DNA of 31,518 nucleotides from JAJRAL01 sp050015815 (lineage in GTDB: Archaea; Thermoplasmatota; Thermoplasmata; Methanomassiliicoccales; UBA472), in NCBI GenBank assembly GCA_050015815.1, contig JBEKAR010000006.1, positions 1 to 31,518 on the forward strand, read 5' to 3'. Position numbers and translations under genes: made by a program. The notes under the pieces were generated by a model, which was not told the DNA's origin, made no database searches, and saw nothing but the letters and a program-made list of their open reading frames with translations. Numbering within the stretch: the first letter of the stretch is position 1; each line of letters opens with the position of its first letter. Shown in pieces: positions 18,001 to 25,608 of the stretch.

Positions 18001-19279
18001 CCTCTCTGTGATCGGGTCGTTCTCCGGTCTCGTGGTCGAACTTGACATGCCGAAGATAGTCGAGTACGATCGTCTGACCTTCTCCTTGGCCGACATACCT
18101 GCCATTGGCCAGATCCTCTCGCGCATCCCTCTACCATTGCCGGGGCTCACCGGATCGATCGACGCCGGCTTCGAACTTCTCTATAACTCCCCCATCGACG
18201 ATCATGTCGTCATCAATGAGATCGAGCTAAATCCGCCCGGTCCCGATGCTGGGCACGAATGGATCGAGCTCTACAATCCAACTGGACGTTCGGTATCTCT
18301 CGATGGATGGTGCTTCGAGACGAAGCATGGCATCCAGGAGCAGTGCTACCTAGCGAACGAGGTCATCCCCGCCAGGGGGCGATATGTCCACGTCTTCGAC
18401 CGTCTGACACTTGACAACGGTGGGGAGAGCGGAATGCCGCTGGGCGAGTCGATCGTGCTACGAGATGGATCTGGCAAGGTCGTCGACTCCACCCCATACT
18501 TCACCGACTACTACAATGACGACAGGACCTGGCAGAGGAAGAGCGACGGGGCCGACAGCTGGACGTTCAAGGCGTCGACCTGCGGTGCGCCGAACTCCCG
18601 TCAGACCCACCAGGACAACGACGTCGAATTGATCCTGCACGAGCTTGGCGATGCCGCTCTGCGTGGAATGGCAAAGGCCCAGGTCGATGGCCAGTTCAGC
18701 ATCGATGCTCTCACGAACCTGATCCGGTGTGTAATAAAAGAGGTGGTCGACACCGTCATCGACACGATCGGGGACTCGATCGTCGAGATGGGGTTGTACG
18801 TTGAGCTCAGGTTGCAGGACTACTCGCAGACCGTCGGGGGCTCGTTCCGCCTCAGCCTCTCCGTCACCGGTGATTTCGTCAGGGAAGGGTTGACGTGGAT
18901 CGCCGACGCCGTCAGGAGCGCGTTGGGGTCCTACGGCAATCCTTCCGCCGTCGCGCCCAAGTCCCATTCGATAGACGAGCTTTCAGATGACGTCTGGATC
19001 AAGTTCGGGGCCTACGCCGGGATCGGGCTGCCTCGCATCCTCGGTTCGGTCGGCTCGACGAAGTTCACCTTTGGCGGGGAGGCTCACGTGAACCTCGCTT
19101 CGTTTATCCCCTCGGGTTCAGGTCATCAGAATTGGAGCGTCGCCTTTGGAGCGCTGTTCAAGTCCGTGCCTGGAAGGTACCTCGATTCCTGTCTGAGCGT
19201 GGACGCGGACAAGCTAGTCGATTGTTGGCTGCTCTATGCGACCATCCGCGCGCCGGGATATGGCTCGGAATCGGTCTGA
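15041..19279 (+). CDS. Giant secreted or surface protein with pilin-like signal and lamin-tail domain
   Basis: Protein of 1412 residues, unknown overall. The N-terminus has basic residues, then RRGQ (20-23) and a hydrophobic helix (24-46, MSFALVAVILLLMTGASAAF). This is a class III, pilin-like signal that a prepilin peptidase could cut after G22. A long extracytoplasmic region without clear repeats follows, including tryptophan-rich amphipathic helices at about 820-895 (IWDGICGALRFVWDGLNTVCKWIVDAL). A lamin-tail domain spans about 1055-1185 (VVINEIELNPPGPDAGHEWIELYNPTG ... LDGWCF ... ADSWTF). The last 200 residues are beta-rich and lack a C-terminal membrane anchor. It lies 79 nt downstream of the regulator on the same strand with no clear TATA box of its own. 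The frame is intact over 4.2 kb. Confidence 0.85.
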   Translation: MSPSLTRWRLRRLECSRIDRRGQMSFALVAVILLLMTGASAAFIASFRDQAGEAQRSAAYLDGLLRCADDEAASVRKEAHALALETAKRDPHGNETMLTQTFLTSWVELTRSIYPKQLGAYIVTVEADEVGLSFLPLSADKLPQYIVPGGLVANQLNATIPAFLAVGGFLTFNVSCEGGFALKKVSMDERVYSPIPLLQNRMDSFLEAVKDDNGHMQNVVRYELSALVQKRALDGKDLFGATFSAELLSQEDVENAVALAMIVEQVRLFRTYDRESGHAALASMACSEEALLEAERVLASHGDLDPAELFLNLIGENRIDPRMIVAQSLYAATDAIVLKWLDYLMIADIAKFLEQQLDRLTITIARVLGAIFDCDPVNEMALNWIRDRMAEAGYSEESYRYLFSGSPGATVSISGATASFYDSSGEEVVVSLDGTWSVDFPRVDLFATSEWENFFVGYKTNTFEMGEMLEQFIKGVALAVARSLGPDGCALQLDPLDGMGFIDEVRLSVTQCLAGAEKVISRSFESGVTNGGIHDGMAVALVRFIESRWMEIFQVNRSVDAAVETLAHQVASSRLSGYSQADIETFADIVCNGIYSGGNYGIIGSIRDALRGAVEERIGIFTGVFSHVMLRGAAVEFTEAIARLAIGLVQSVPAAEEVVRVMCLKMLDDLAAGGAIRGDTAIVPINGLGPLDLEIGNREVAGVSLVPKVDVDSLFAGLTSRITYPDQYPIGQDGYPNLHVTDLRNLTLCPFESQFEVGYAGSVSISLECDARSSLLAADDPVLSADAPLAAHFTLFTCSGWPLQGVEYAPTMTLVKQIAQVLQAIWDGICGALRFVWDGLNTVCKWIVDALSTVINWAVKAVEYLADLLGNVIQGLKDLIFGTIGGFAGWLGQTVSSSLGKVALSFSFFGISWLIETDVTDIAYGRSRDYLRVTGTFALCGVTLSGSMRVVDIHDKGTDILFNGTAIGDGWTVQSSLDPLMFVTDHFLSVIGSFSGLVVELDMPKIVEYDRLTFSLADIPAIGQILSRIPLPLPGLTGSIDAGFELLYNSPIDDHVVINEIELNPPGPDAGHEWIELYNPTGRSVSLDGWCFETKHGIQEQCYLANEVIPARGRYVHVFDRLTLDNGGESGMPLGESIVLRDGSGKVVDSTPYFTDYYNDDRTWQRKSDGADSWTFKASTCGAPNSRQTHQDNDVELILHELGDAALRGMAKAQVDGQFSIDALTNLIRCVIKEVVDTVIDTIGDSIVEMGLYVELRLQDYSQTVGGSFRLSLSVTGDFVREGLTWIADAVRSALGSYGNPSAVAPKSHSIDELSDDVWIKFGAYAGIGLPRILGSVGSTKFTFGGEAHVNLASFIPSGSGHQNWSVAFGALFKSVPGRYLDSCLSVDADKLVDCWLLYATIRAPGYGSESV

Positions 19280-19306
19280 GGATGCAAGGCGAGTACAGTC
19301 GGACAC

Positions 19307-20569
19307 TCACTCGATGACCTCTTGGCCCAGCATGTACGGCCTGAGTATCTCTGGGATGGTCACGCTACCGTCCGCCTTCTGATTGTTCTCAAGCACCGCT
19401 ACCATGGTGCGCGGCAGTGCCACCCCCGATCCGTTCAGGGTGTGGACGAACTCGCTCTTCAGGTGCGGCTCGGGGCGGTACTTGATCCTTGCTCTCCGCG
19501 CCTGGAAATCCGTGAAGCAACTGCAGGAGGAGCACTCGAGCCACTGACCGCTGCCTGGGGCGTGCGCCTCGATATCGTACGTCTTGGCTGATGCGAAGCC
19601 CGTGTCGGCAGAGCAGAGAAGCAGGATACGGTACGGCAGGTTGAGCAGCCTCATCACGTCCTCCGCGTCGTTCGTCAGCGCCTCAAGCTCTGCGAAGGAG
19701 ACTTCAGGCAGGACGAACTTGACCAGCTCGACCTTGTTGAACTCGTGGACCCTGATTATTCCGCGCATCTCCGCGCTGCGGCCCGCCTCCCTCCTGAACG
19801 AAGGGAGGTAAGCGGTGTAGTAGATTGGCAACGCATCCTTCTCGAGAATCTCGTCCTGGAGCAGGTTCGTCACCGGCACCTCCGCGGTCGGGTTCATCCA
19901 GAGATCATCCCGCTCGCACCAGTACATGTCGTCCTTCATCTTCGGATACTGGCCCGTGCCGATAACCGCGGCACGGTTCACCACGACCGGGGGGAACACC
20001 TCGACGTAGCCCTGCTGCCGGTGGAGGTCGAGGAAAAAGTTGATCATCGCTCTTTCTAGCCTCGCACCATCGCCCTTCAGGACGTAGAAGCCGCTCCCTG
20101 CGACCTTCGTCCCGCGCTTGAAGTCGATGATGTCCAGGTCTTCCCCGATGGCGATGTGGTCCTTCGGAGTGAAATCGAATTGCCTCGGCTCGCCGAAGTT
20201 GCGGACAAGGAGGTTGTCCGCCGAGCTTCCACCCACCGGCACGCTCTCATGCAATAGGTTAGGGATGTTAAGTGCGACCTCGTTCCTCGAGGCCTCGAGT
20301 TCCGCGACCCTATTGTCTATCTCATTGATGCGGGAAGCGACCTGCTTCATCTCGGAGATCTTCGCTTTCTTCTCGTCAGCCTTCAATTTTGGTATCTGTT
20401 CCGAGACGCTGTTGCGTAGGTGCCGCAGCTGGTTTCCTTCCTCGATGAGCTTGCGCCATTCCGAATCGGTCCGGAGGAAGTCGTCTAGCGCGTCCTCGGC
20501 GTACTTGCGGTTCCGGAGCATCTTGCGGACCCGCTCCGGGTTCTCTCGGATGACGTCGATGTCCAACAT
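19307..20569 (-). CDS. serS: Seryl-tRNA synthetase (canonical type)
   Basis: Class II aminoacyl-tRNA synthetase charging tRNA-Ser; 420 residues from ATG 20569 (MLDIDVIRENPERVRKML). The first domain (about 1-110) is the long helical coiled coil that grips the tRNA-Ser long arm. The catalytic domain shows TAEVPVTNLLQDEIL, motif 2 FRREAGRSAEMRGIIRVHEFNKVE and the motif 3 region NGSGVALPRTMVAVLENNQ. This is the common SerRS, not the rare zinc-dependent type found in some methanogens. The start is 13 nt after the stop of the CRM-domain gene, so a longer in-frame reading from 20620 would overlap that gene and is unlikely. It is the last gene of a three-gene RNA/translation operon. Confidence 0.96.
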   Translation of the reverse strand: MLDIDVIRENPERVRKMLRNRKYAEDALDDFLRTDSEWRKLIEEGNQLRHLRNSVSEQIPKLKADEKKAKISEMKQVASRINEIDNRVAELEASRNEVALNIPNLLHESVPVGGSSADNLLVRNFGEPRQFDFTPKDHIAIGEDLDIIDFKRGTKVAGSGFYVLKGDGARLERAMINFFLDLHRQQGYVEVFPPVVVNRAAVIGTGQYPKMKDDMYWCERDDLWMNPTAEVPVTNLLQDEILEKDALPIYYTAYLPSFRREAGRSAEMRGIIRVHEFNKVELVKFVLPEVSFAELEALTNDAEDVMRLLNLPYRILLLCSADTGFASAKTYDIEAHAPGSGQWLECSSCSCFTDFQARRARIKYRPEPHLKSEFVHTLNGSGVALPRTMVAVLENNQKADGSVTIPEILRPYMLGQEVIE

Positions 20570-20582
20570 TGGACCAGCTCGT

Positions 20583-20855
20583 TCAGTCTGTACCGCCTTT
20601 GGCGGCATAGACTTTTTCATCGCAGAGCAGAATAGTGCTGCCCCTGACCTCGATGAGCATTACTCCGGTCCGCGTCGCCAGCTCCTCGGCGAGCTCCTTC
20701 TTCTCCTGAGAGCTCGATGCGAGAACCCTGACTTTGACTAGCTTGTTCTTCTTGACCTGGTTCTTGACCTCTTCGACCAAGCTGTCGGTCAATCCGCCCT
20801 TGCCGACATGGACCGTCGGCTTGAGATCCATCCCTTCGCCCTTAAGTTCCCTCAT
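20583..20855 (-). CDS. CRM-domain RNA-binding protein (YhbY-like)
   Basis: Small RNA-binding protein of 90 residues. The CRM/YhbY fold is recognisable by HVGKGGLTDSLVEEVKNQVKKNKLVKVRVL, including the GxxG-type loop, and by AEELATRTGVMLIEVRGSTILL. Bacterial YhbY binds pre-50S ribosomes; the archaeal role is presumed to be in ribosome assembly or RNA processing. ATG 20855 overlaps the end of the Rpp21 gene by 14 nt and has a purine-rich AAGAAGG upstream. Position between an RNase P subunit and SerRS supports an RNA function. Confidence 0.9.
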   Translation of the reverse strand: MRELKGEGMDLKPTVHVGKGGLTDSLVEEVKNQVKKNKLVKVRVLASSSQEKKELAEELATRTGVMLIEVRGSTILLCDEKVYAAKGGTD

Positions 20856-21192
20856 TGTCCTTCTTGGCAAGGCGCTCCCTCCGCTCCTTGATGTATGGGT
20901 GCCGCATCTTCGTTTGGCAGACGAGGCACGTCGTGACGACCTTCATCGACCTCGTCCTCACTCTCGCGTTCCTCCCCGGAACCAGCGGGGTGAGGCAGTT
21001 CGGGAAGTAGAGGAACCATTGCGGCAAAGGCTCATTCGTACGCCTGCTGATGTCGAGCGCCAGGCCGAAAAAGCGCCTGCTTCGGGGCATGTTGCCCGCC
21101 AGCGCCTCCGCCTCGGCTTGCGAGAGAAGGATGCCCATCCTCTCCCGGGCCAGGTCCTTCACCTCCCGGTTCGATATCCGCCGTCTGCTCAA
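20842..21192 (-). CDS. rnp4: RNase P protein component 4 (Rpp21)
   Basis: Archaeal RNase P subunit that, with Rpp29, helps the RNA subunit mature tRNA 5' ends. The 116-residue product starts at TTG 21192. Its helical N-terminal half (RERMGILLSQAEAEAL) is followed by the zinc-ribbon half: NCLTPLVPGRNARVRTR, then TTCLVCQTKMRHPYIKERR. The family normally has two CxxC pairs; here the second is intact (C89, C92) but the first has only C66, with Phe at position 63 in place of Cys. A GTTTAAGG box (21213-21220, minus) 25 nt upstream supports a leaderless mRNA with this start. First gene of the operon with the CRM protein and serS. Confidence 0.9.
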   Translation of the reverse strand: MSRRRISNREVKDLARERMGILLSQAEAEALAGNMPRSRRFFGLALDISRRTNEPLPQWFLYFPNCLTPLVPGRNARVRTRSMKVVTTCLVCQTKMRHPYIKERRERLAKKDNEGT

Positions 21193-21212
21193 ATCTTTCC
21201 CGCACCGGCCCC

Positions 21213-21220
21213 CCTTAAAC
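21213..21220 (-). promoter_or_regulatory. TATA-like element for the rnp4 operon
   Basis: The minus strand reads GTTTAAGG, centred about 25 nt before the TTG start at 21192. A second AT-rich element (TATATATG) at about 21229-21236 could serve either direction. Confidence 0.45.
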
Positions 21221-21334
21221 GCCCATTCATATATACCTTCCGCGACGGCGCGGTACCGCTGTTCCGGGTCCGCGATTCCGGAGCGCTGGCTTCGAACGAT
21301 ATCTCAGCGCTTCTCGCCCGAGAAAGGCTACATT

Positions 21335-21343
21335 GTTATATAC
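21335..21343 (+). promoter_or_regulatory. TATA box for the L10e gene
   Basis: GTTATATAC predicts transcription start near 21366. An extended Shine-Dalgarno, GGTGATCC (21384-21391), matches the 16S 3' end and sets the ATG at 21395. Confidence 0.65.
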
Positions 21344-21394
21344 CCCAATCCTAATGTAGGCACTCCTCGGTTGAGAGTCCAACGGTGATCCAAT

Positions 21395-21910
21395 ATGACA
21401 AGGAAGCCCGCAAGGATGTATACCCAGATTAGGGGTCAGGCTTACACCCGCAAGGAGTACATGGGAGGAGTCCCGGCTCCGCGCATCAGCCAGTTCGACA
21501 TCGGCAACCCCAACGGTGACTATCCTGTCGAGTTCACACTTAGGGTCAAGGAGAGCTGCCAGATTCGGCACACCGCGCTTGAGGCGGCGCGTATCTCGGC
21601 GAACCGATTGCTCTCGAAGAAGGCCGGCACCAACTACTACATGAAGATCCGGACCTATCCGCACAACGTCCTGCGAGAGAACAAGCTAGCGACCGGCGCA
21701 GGAGCGGACCGTGTCTCGAGCGGCATGAGAGCGGCGTTCGGCAAGGCGGTCGGTACCGCGGCCCGGGTTCACCCCGGCCAGCCGATTATGACGGTCAGGG
21801 TTCCCGTGGCGAACATCACCGCGGCGAAAGAAGCGCTGTGGTCCGCCTCGATGAAGCTCCCCACGCCTTGCTATGTCCAGATCGAGAAAGGCAAGGAGCT
21901 CCTCGCGTAA
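21395..21910 (+). CDS. rpl10e: 50S ribosomal protein L10e (uL16)
   Basis: Large-subunit ribosomal protein of 171 residues, archaeal/eukaryotic L10e form of uL16, located near the peptidyl-transferase and GTPase regions. Typical segments are MTRKPARMYTQIRGQAYTRKEYMGG, RISQFDIGN, RHTALEAARISANRLLSKKAGTNYYMKIR, YPHNVLRENK and the loop GADRVSSGMRAAFGKAVGTAARVHPGQ. It has a strong own promoter and an excellent ribosome site. The dph2 gene follows 36 nt later, with only a weak promoter-like CTTTACCC, so cotranscription is likely. Confidence 0.97.
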   Translation: MTRKPARMYTQIRGQAYTRKEYMGGVPAPRISQFDIGNPNGDYPVEFTLRVKESCQIRHTALEAARISANRLLSKKAGTNYYMKIRTYPHNVLRENKLATGAGADRVSSGMRAAFGKAVGTAARVHPGQPIMTVRVPVANITAAKEALWSASMKLPTPCYVQIEKGKELLA

Positions 21911-21946
21911 GGCAAACCCCTTTACCCGTCTCTTCATTCTACTCTC

Positions 21947-22933
21947 ATGTACGATTTCGGCCTATCCGATGTCACCGCTTTCATCAAGCAGCGCAAGGCG
22001 AAGCTGGTGGCGCTGCAGTTCCCCGAAGGTCTCCTCACTCACGCCAAGGAGGTGATCGAGGAGCTTGAGAGGCTCACGGGGTCGAAGTTCCTCGTTCTTG
22101 CCGATCCATGTTACGGGGCTTGCGACGTCAACCTCGACTACCGGATCTACGCGGACGCATTGGTCCACTTCGGTCACACCGAGATGCCATCCCTCAGCAA
22201 GGACGAAGGCGTGCTCTATGTCGACGTGAAGGCCGAACTCGATATTCTGTCCCTTCTGCCTGAGGCGGAGAAGAAGTTGAATGGAACGGTCGCGCTAGTC
22301 ACGACGGCGCAGCACCTCGATTCGATTCCCTTGGTCCGGGATGCCCTCGTGCGTGATGGATTCAAGGTATTTGTGGGTCATGGCGATGGAAGAGTGAAGT
22401 ATCCAGGCCAGGTGCTCGGGTGCAACGTGAGCGCCGCTATGCAGGTGAAGTCCTCGGTCGATTGCTTCCTGTTCATCGGGAGTGGGGACTTCCATCCGCT
22501 TGCGGTCGCAATCGGAACGGGAAAGCCCGTTCTCATTCTTGATCCGTACATGCGTTCGGTGCGTGACGTGGACGAGCTCAAAGAGAGGGTCCTGAGGCAA
22601 CGTCATGGCGCGATAGCGAGGGCGAAGGACGCACGTTCGTTCGGCATCCTGGTCTCGACAAAGCCTGGTCAGAAAAGGATGGAACTGGCAGAGAGGTTGA
22701 GGGACATGGCGCAGTCTAATGGCAGAAGCGCGGTGATTCTGGTCGCGAACATCATGGATCCTGAGAGGCTCCTCGCCTTCGACGTCGACGCGTTCGTGTC
22801 CACCGCATGTCCGCGCTTGGCGATAGATGACTACAGGCGCTACACCAAACCGATACTCACGCCCCCCGAGTTCGAGGTCCTTCTCGGCGAGAGGGAGTGG
22901 GACGAGTACGTCTTCGATGCGATTGCCGGGTAG
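21947..22933 (+). CDS. dph2: 2-(3-amino-3-carboxypropyl)histidine synthase (diphthamide, step 1)
   Basis: Transfers a 3-amino-3-carboxypropyl group from SAM to the diphthamide histidine of elongation factor 2, using a [4Fe-4S] cluster and unusual radical SAM chemistry. The product has 328 residues. The three cluster cysteines occur in their family contexts: ADPCYGACD (C59), GCNVSAA (C159) and STACPRLA (C288), matching the Pyrococcus pattern. The product ends YVFDAIAG at a TAG stop, at the family's usual length, so this TAG is read as stop. It follows L10e on the same strand, linking it to translation. Confidence 0.95.
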   Translation: MYDFGLSDVTAFIKQRKAKLVALQFPEGLLTHAKEVIEELERLTGSKFLVLADPCYGACDVNLDYRIYADALVHFGHTEMPSLSKDEGVLYVDVKAELDILSLLPEAEKKLNGTVALVTTAQHLDSIPLVRDALVRDGFKVFVGHGDGRVKYPGQVLGCNVSAAMQVKSSVDCFLFIGSGDFHPLAVAIGTGKPVLILDPYMRSVRDVDELKERVLRQRHGAIARAKDARSFGILVSTKPGQKRMELAERLRDMAQSNGRSAVILVANIMDPERLLAFDVDAFVSTACPRLAIDDYRRYTKPILTPPEFEVLLGEREWDEYVFDAIAG

Positions 22934-22985
22934 TCCTCGCGCCCTGCGACATCAATAAGTGTCCATAGTTCAGTCTGTTACTCCT

Positions 22986-23753
22986 ATGCTCAGCCCGGAG
23001 AGCGTTCTGGCGAAGGGCAGGGGCCAGGACCGCCGCATCGGGATAGGCGCCGTCGCCGCAGACATCGACAAGGTTCAAGCGAGCGCGTCGATCGCTCACT
23101 CCGCGGGGTACGGGAAGGTCACGGTCTGCCTTGATCCAGAGGCATTAGTGAAGGCCCTGAAGTCTGGTGAACTGGACGCGGCAGTGCGGGGCGATTTCGA
23201 CTCCAACGATGTGATGAAGGCGATCAAGAAGGAGTTCGCAATCGCTCACGTGCTGAGGATGGCGATACTGCAGCCGCGCAATGGCAAGATCTTCTTCTTC
23301 GCTCCAGTCGGAGTCGATGAGGGGAACACCGTCGAGCAGAAGCTCGAACTCATCGCCCTAGGGGCCGTTCTAATGCGACGAATGGGTGTGGAACCAAAGG
23401 TCGGGGTCCTGGCGGGCGGGCGCAAGAGCGACAAGGGGCGGGATCCGAGGGTAGACCGGTCTCTAGCGGAGGCCGATGAGGTCGCAACGAAGGCAACGGA
23501 ACAGGGTATCCCTACGAGAAACGCGGAGATACTGATCGAGGATGCAGTCAAGGATTGCAACATGATCATCGGCCCTGACGGCATATCTGGGAATCTCATC
23601 TTCCGAACCCTGCATTTCCTTGGAGAGGGAAGGGCACTCGGAGCGGTTGTCTTGAACATCGACAAGATCTTCGTCGACACTTCGAGGTCCAAGACCAGCT
23701 ACGTTGACTCAATCGCGCTCGCTTCGGCTCTGGTCGGCAGTAAAAAGGTATAA
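22986..23753 (+). CDS. mtxX: MtxX-family protein (methanogenesis marker 4)
   Basis: 255-residue member of the MtxX family, related to phosphate acetyl/butyryl transferases; the reaction is unknown. Visible are GIGAVAADIDKVQASASIAHSAGYGKVTVC, AAVRGDFDSNDVMKAI, VGVLAGGRKSDKGRDPRVDRSLAEADEVA, IEDAVKDCNMIIGPDGISGNLIFRTLHFLG and the C-terminal SYVDSIALASALV. ATG 22986 lies about 27 nt after TCAATAAG (about 22952-22959) and suits a leaderless mRNA; a GTG at 22959 would add nine residues but overlaps that box. The family was defined as a methanogen marker, yet no methanogenesis gene is in this window. It precedes the que genes by 25 nt. Confidence 0.85.
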   Translation: MLSPESVLAKGRGQDRRIGIGAVAADIDKVQASASIAHSAGYGKVTVCLDPEALVKALKSGELDAAVRGDFDSNDVMKAIKKEFAIAHVLRMAILQPRNGKIFFFAPVGVDEGNTVEQKLELIALGAVLMRRMGVEPKVGVLAGGRKSDKGRDPRVDRSLAEADEVATKATEQGIPTRNAEILIEDAVKDCNMIIGPDGISGNLIFRTLHFLGEGRALGAVVLNIDKIFVDTSRSKTSYVDSIALASALVGSKKV

Positions 23754-23778
23754 TACGGACGAGGGCGTGAGACGGACG

Positions 23779-24252
23779 ATGAGATTGGAGATAGATGGAG
23801 ACAAGGCGGGAGTCCGATTCTCGGCCTCCCACTTCATATCCGGCCACCAGAAGTGCGGACGGCTCCACGGCCATTCCTACAGCGTTGGCCTGGTGCTCCA
23901 TGGCGAGAAAGGCGAGAGGGGGATGGTCCTCGATTTCGTACCGTTGAAGAAGGTGCTGCGCGAGATCGCCGAGGAGTTCGATCACCGGGTCATCCTTCCA
24001 GGCAATAGCAAACACCTCGAGCTGAGGACCGGCAAGGAGATCGAGGTAAGAACGAAAGGGAAGAGGTACGTTTTCCCGGCGGAGGACGTCGTGGTGATCG
24101 ACGCAGAGGAGTCGAGCGCCGAAGAGATGGCGAGGGTCATCCTGGAGATGCTCCTGCAGAGATTGGACCTGCCGAGTAACGTGTCAGAGGTCGAGGTTGG
24201 CGTCTTCGAGGAACAAGGCCAGAGCGCCTGGGCATCGAAGAAGCTGAGGTGA
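23779..24252 (+). CDS. queD: 6-carboxytetrahydropterin synthase (QueD/PTPS family)
   Basis: Converts 7,8-dihydroneopterin triphosphate to 6-carboxytetrahydropterin in the preQ0 route to archaeosine. 157 residues from ATG 23779. Zinc-binding histidines are in FSASHFISGHQKCGRLHGHSYSV, with the catalytic Cys in QKCG, and the downstream EFDHR and EESSAEEMA elements are also present. Its TGA lies inside the ribosome-binding region of queC. The order queD-queC-queE, with stop/start overlap or contact, makes one operon. Confidence 0.93.
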   Translation: MRLEIDGDKAGVRFSASHFISGHQKCGRLHGHSYSVGLVLHGEKGERGMVLDFVPLKKVLREIAEEFDHRVILPGNSKHLELRTGKEIEVRTKGKRYVFPAEDVVVIDAEESSAEEMARVILEMLLQRLDLPSNVSEVEVGVFEEQGQSAWASKKLR

Positions 24253-24257
24253 TCACA

Positions 24258-24941
24258 GTGGCGAAGTCGGTGGCGCTCCTTTCCGGAGGACTCGATTCGA
24301 CGGTCGCCCTTGCGAGCGCGATAAAGGCAGGGGATGACGTGACCGCGCTCAGCTTCAGATATGGGCAGAGGCACCAGAAGGAACTGGAGTCCGCCCATAT
24401 GGTAGTGGAGTATTACGGAATCAAGCATTTGATCGTAGAGTTGGACCTATCCAGCTTCAAATCGAGCGCGCTCACATCGAAGAAAGTGGCGATCCCAGAG
24501 AGAAAGGACGTCACGGAGATAGGGGACGACATCCCGGTCACATATGTCCCGGCGCGCAACATCATATTCCTCAGCGTCGGCGCCGGTCTCGCCGAGACGA
24601 TCGGCGCGGATAGAATATTCATCGGCGCGAACGCGCTAGACTATTCGGGCTACCCAGATTGCCGCCAGGAGTTCTTCCAAGCGTTCGAGAACGTGTTGGC
24701 GGTAGGAACAAAAAGGGGAGTGGAAGGGAAGCCGGTTAGGGTCGTTACTCCGATATTGCGCCTGACCAAGGCCGAGATCATCAAACTCGGTATCGAGCTT
24801 GACGCTCCGCTGGAGCTGACCTGGTCGTGCTACAAGGGCGGGGCCAAGGCATGCGGCCGCTGCGACTCGTGCCTGCTTAGGCTGAAAGGGTTCAGAGAGG
24901 CTGGCCTGGTCGATCCGATCGAGTACGAGGTGGACCGGTGA
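24258..24941 (+). CDS. queC: 7-cyano-7-deazaguanine synthase
   Basis: ATP-dependent enzyme that turns 7-carboxy-7-deazaguanine into preQ0. 227 residues. It has the PP-loop SVALLSGGLDSTVALA, then FRYGQRHQKELESA, VPARNIIFLS, GANALDYSGYPDCR and the zinc cluster SCYKGGAKACGRCDSC with four cysteines. I chose GTG 24258 because the strong Shine-Dalgarno GAGGTGATC (24246-24254) sits just ahead of it; the in-frame GTG at 24249 lies within that ribosome site and would have none of its own. Second gene of the que operon. Confidence 0.95.
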   Translation: MAKSVALLSGGLDSTVALASAIKAGDDVTALSFRYGQRHQKELESAHMVVEYYGIKHLIVELDLSSFKSSALTSKKVAIPERKDVTEIGDDIPVTYVPARNIIFLSVGAGLAETIGADRIFIGANALDYSGYPDCRQEFFQAFENVLAVGTKRGVEGKPVRVVTPILRLTKAEIIKLGIELDAPLELTWSCYKGGAKACGRCDSCLLRLKGFREAGLVDPIEYEVDR

Positions 24942-25567
24942 AGGTCAAAGAGCTGTTCTACTCGCTCCAGGGAGAAGGCGTCCTGATCGGAACGCCGACC
25001 GTCTTCGTCCGGACCGTTGGCTGCAACCTCGAATGCGAATGGTGCGACACCGAATACGCGAAGAAGGGTGGCGATGAGATGTCGGTCGAACAAGTGCTCA
25101 AGAAGACCGAGGGGTTCGGGACCAGGTTCGTCTGCCTGACTGGCGGGGAGCCGCTCCTTCAGGAAGATGCCATCAAGCTGATCGAGAGACTGGTGGATCG
25201 CTGCTATCATGTCACCGTTGAGACCAACGGCTCGCTGCCTCTCGACGACATCCCGTGTACGGAGAACGTGCTCATCTCGATGGACATCAAGTGCCCCTCG
25301 TCTGGCATGCAGGACCGGATGATGTATGGTAACATCGAATTGCTCTCGCCCGCGGACCAGCTGAAGTTCATCGTCGCTGATCACAAGGACCTCCTCTATT
25401 TGGAGAACGTGATTGATGAGCACGAGCCTAGATGCAACGTGATCATCACGCCGGTCGGAGGTCTAGACCTCAGGCCGGTCGCTGATTTCGTCCTCAAGAA
25501 GAGGATGAACGCGCGCGTCCTGCCGCAGCTCCACAAGCTAATCTGGGGCGACTCCATGGGCGTTTGA
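24938..25567 (+). CDS. queE: 7-carboxy-7-deazaguanine synthase (radical SAM)
   Basis: Radical SAM ring-contraction enzyme converting 6-carboxytetrahydropterin to 7-carboxy-7-deazaguanine. 209 residues. It starts KVKELFYSLQGEGVLIGTPTVFVR, then the cluster motif CNLECEWCDT (CX3CX2C), LTGGEPLLQ, VETNGSLPL, SMDIKCPSSG and the C-terminal LPQLHKLIWG. GTG 24938 overlaps the queC stop (GTGA) and follows GAGGTG at 5 nt. It is the last gene of queD-queC-queE. Archaeosine synthesis also needs transglycosylase and amidotransferase functions, which are not in this window. Confidence 0.95.
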   Translation: MKVKELFYSLQGEGVLIGTPTVFVRTVGCNLECEWCDTEYAKKGGDEMSVEQVLKKTEGFGTRFVCLTGGEPLLQEDAIKLIERLVDRCYHVTVETNGSLPLDDIPCTENVLISMDIKCPSSGMQDRMMYGNIELLSPADQLKFIVADHKDLLYLENVIDEHEPRCNVIITPVGGLDLRPVADFVLKKRMNARVLPQLHKLIWGDSMGV

Positions 25568-25608
25568 ACGAGCCGACAAAATATTATATTCAACACGTCT
25601 TATTTATT

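Noticed and set aside
20570..20620. N-terminal extension of SerRS to 20620
   Set aside because: It overlaps the end of the CRM-domain gene, and the family starts at MLDIDVIRENPE.
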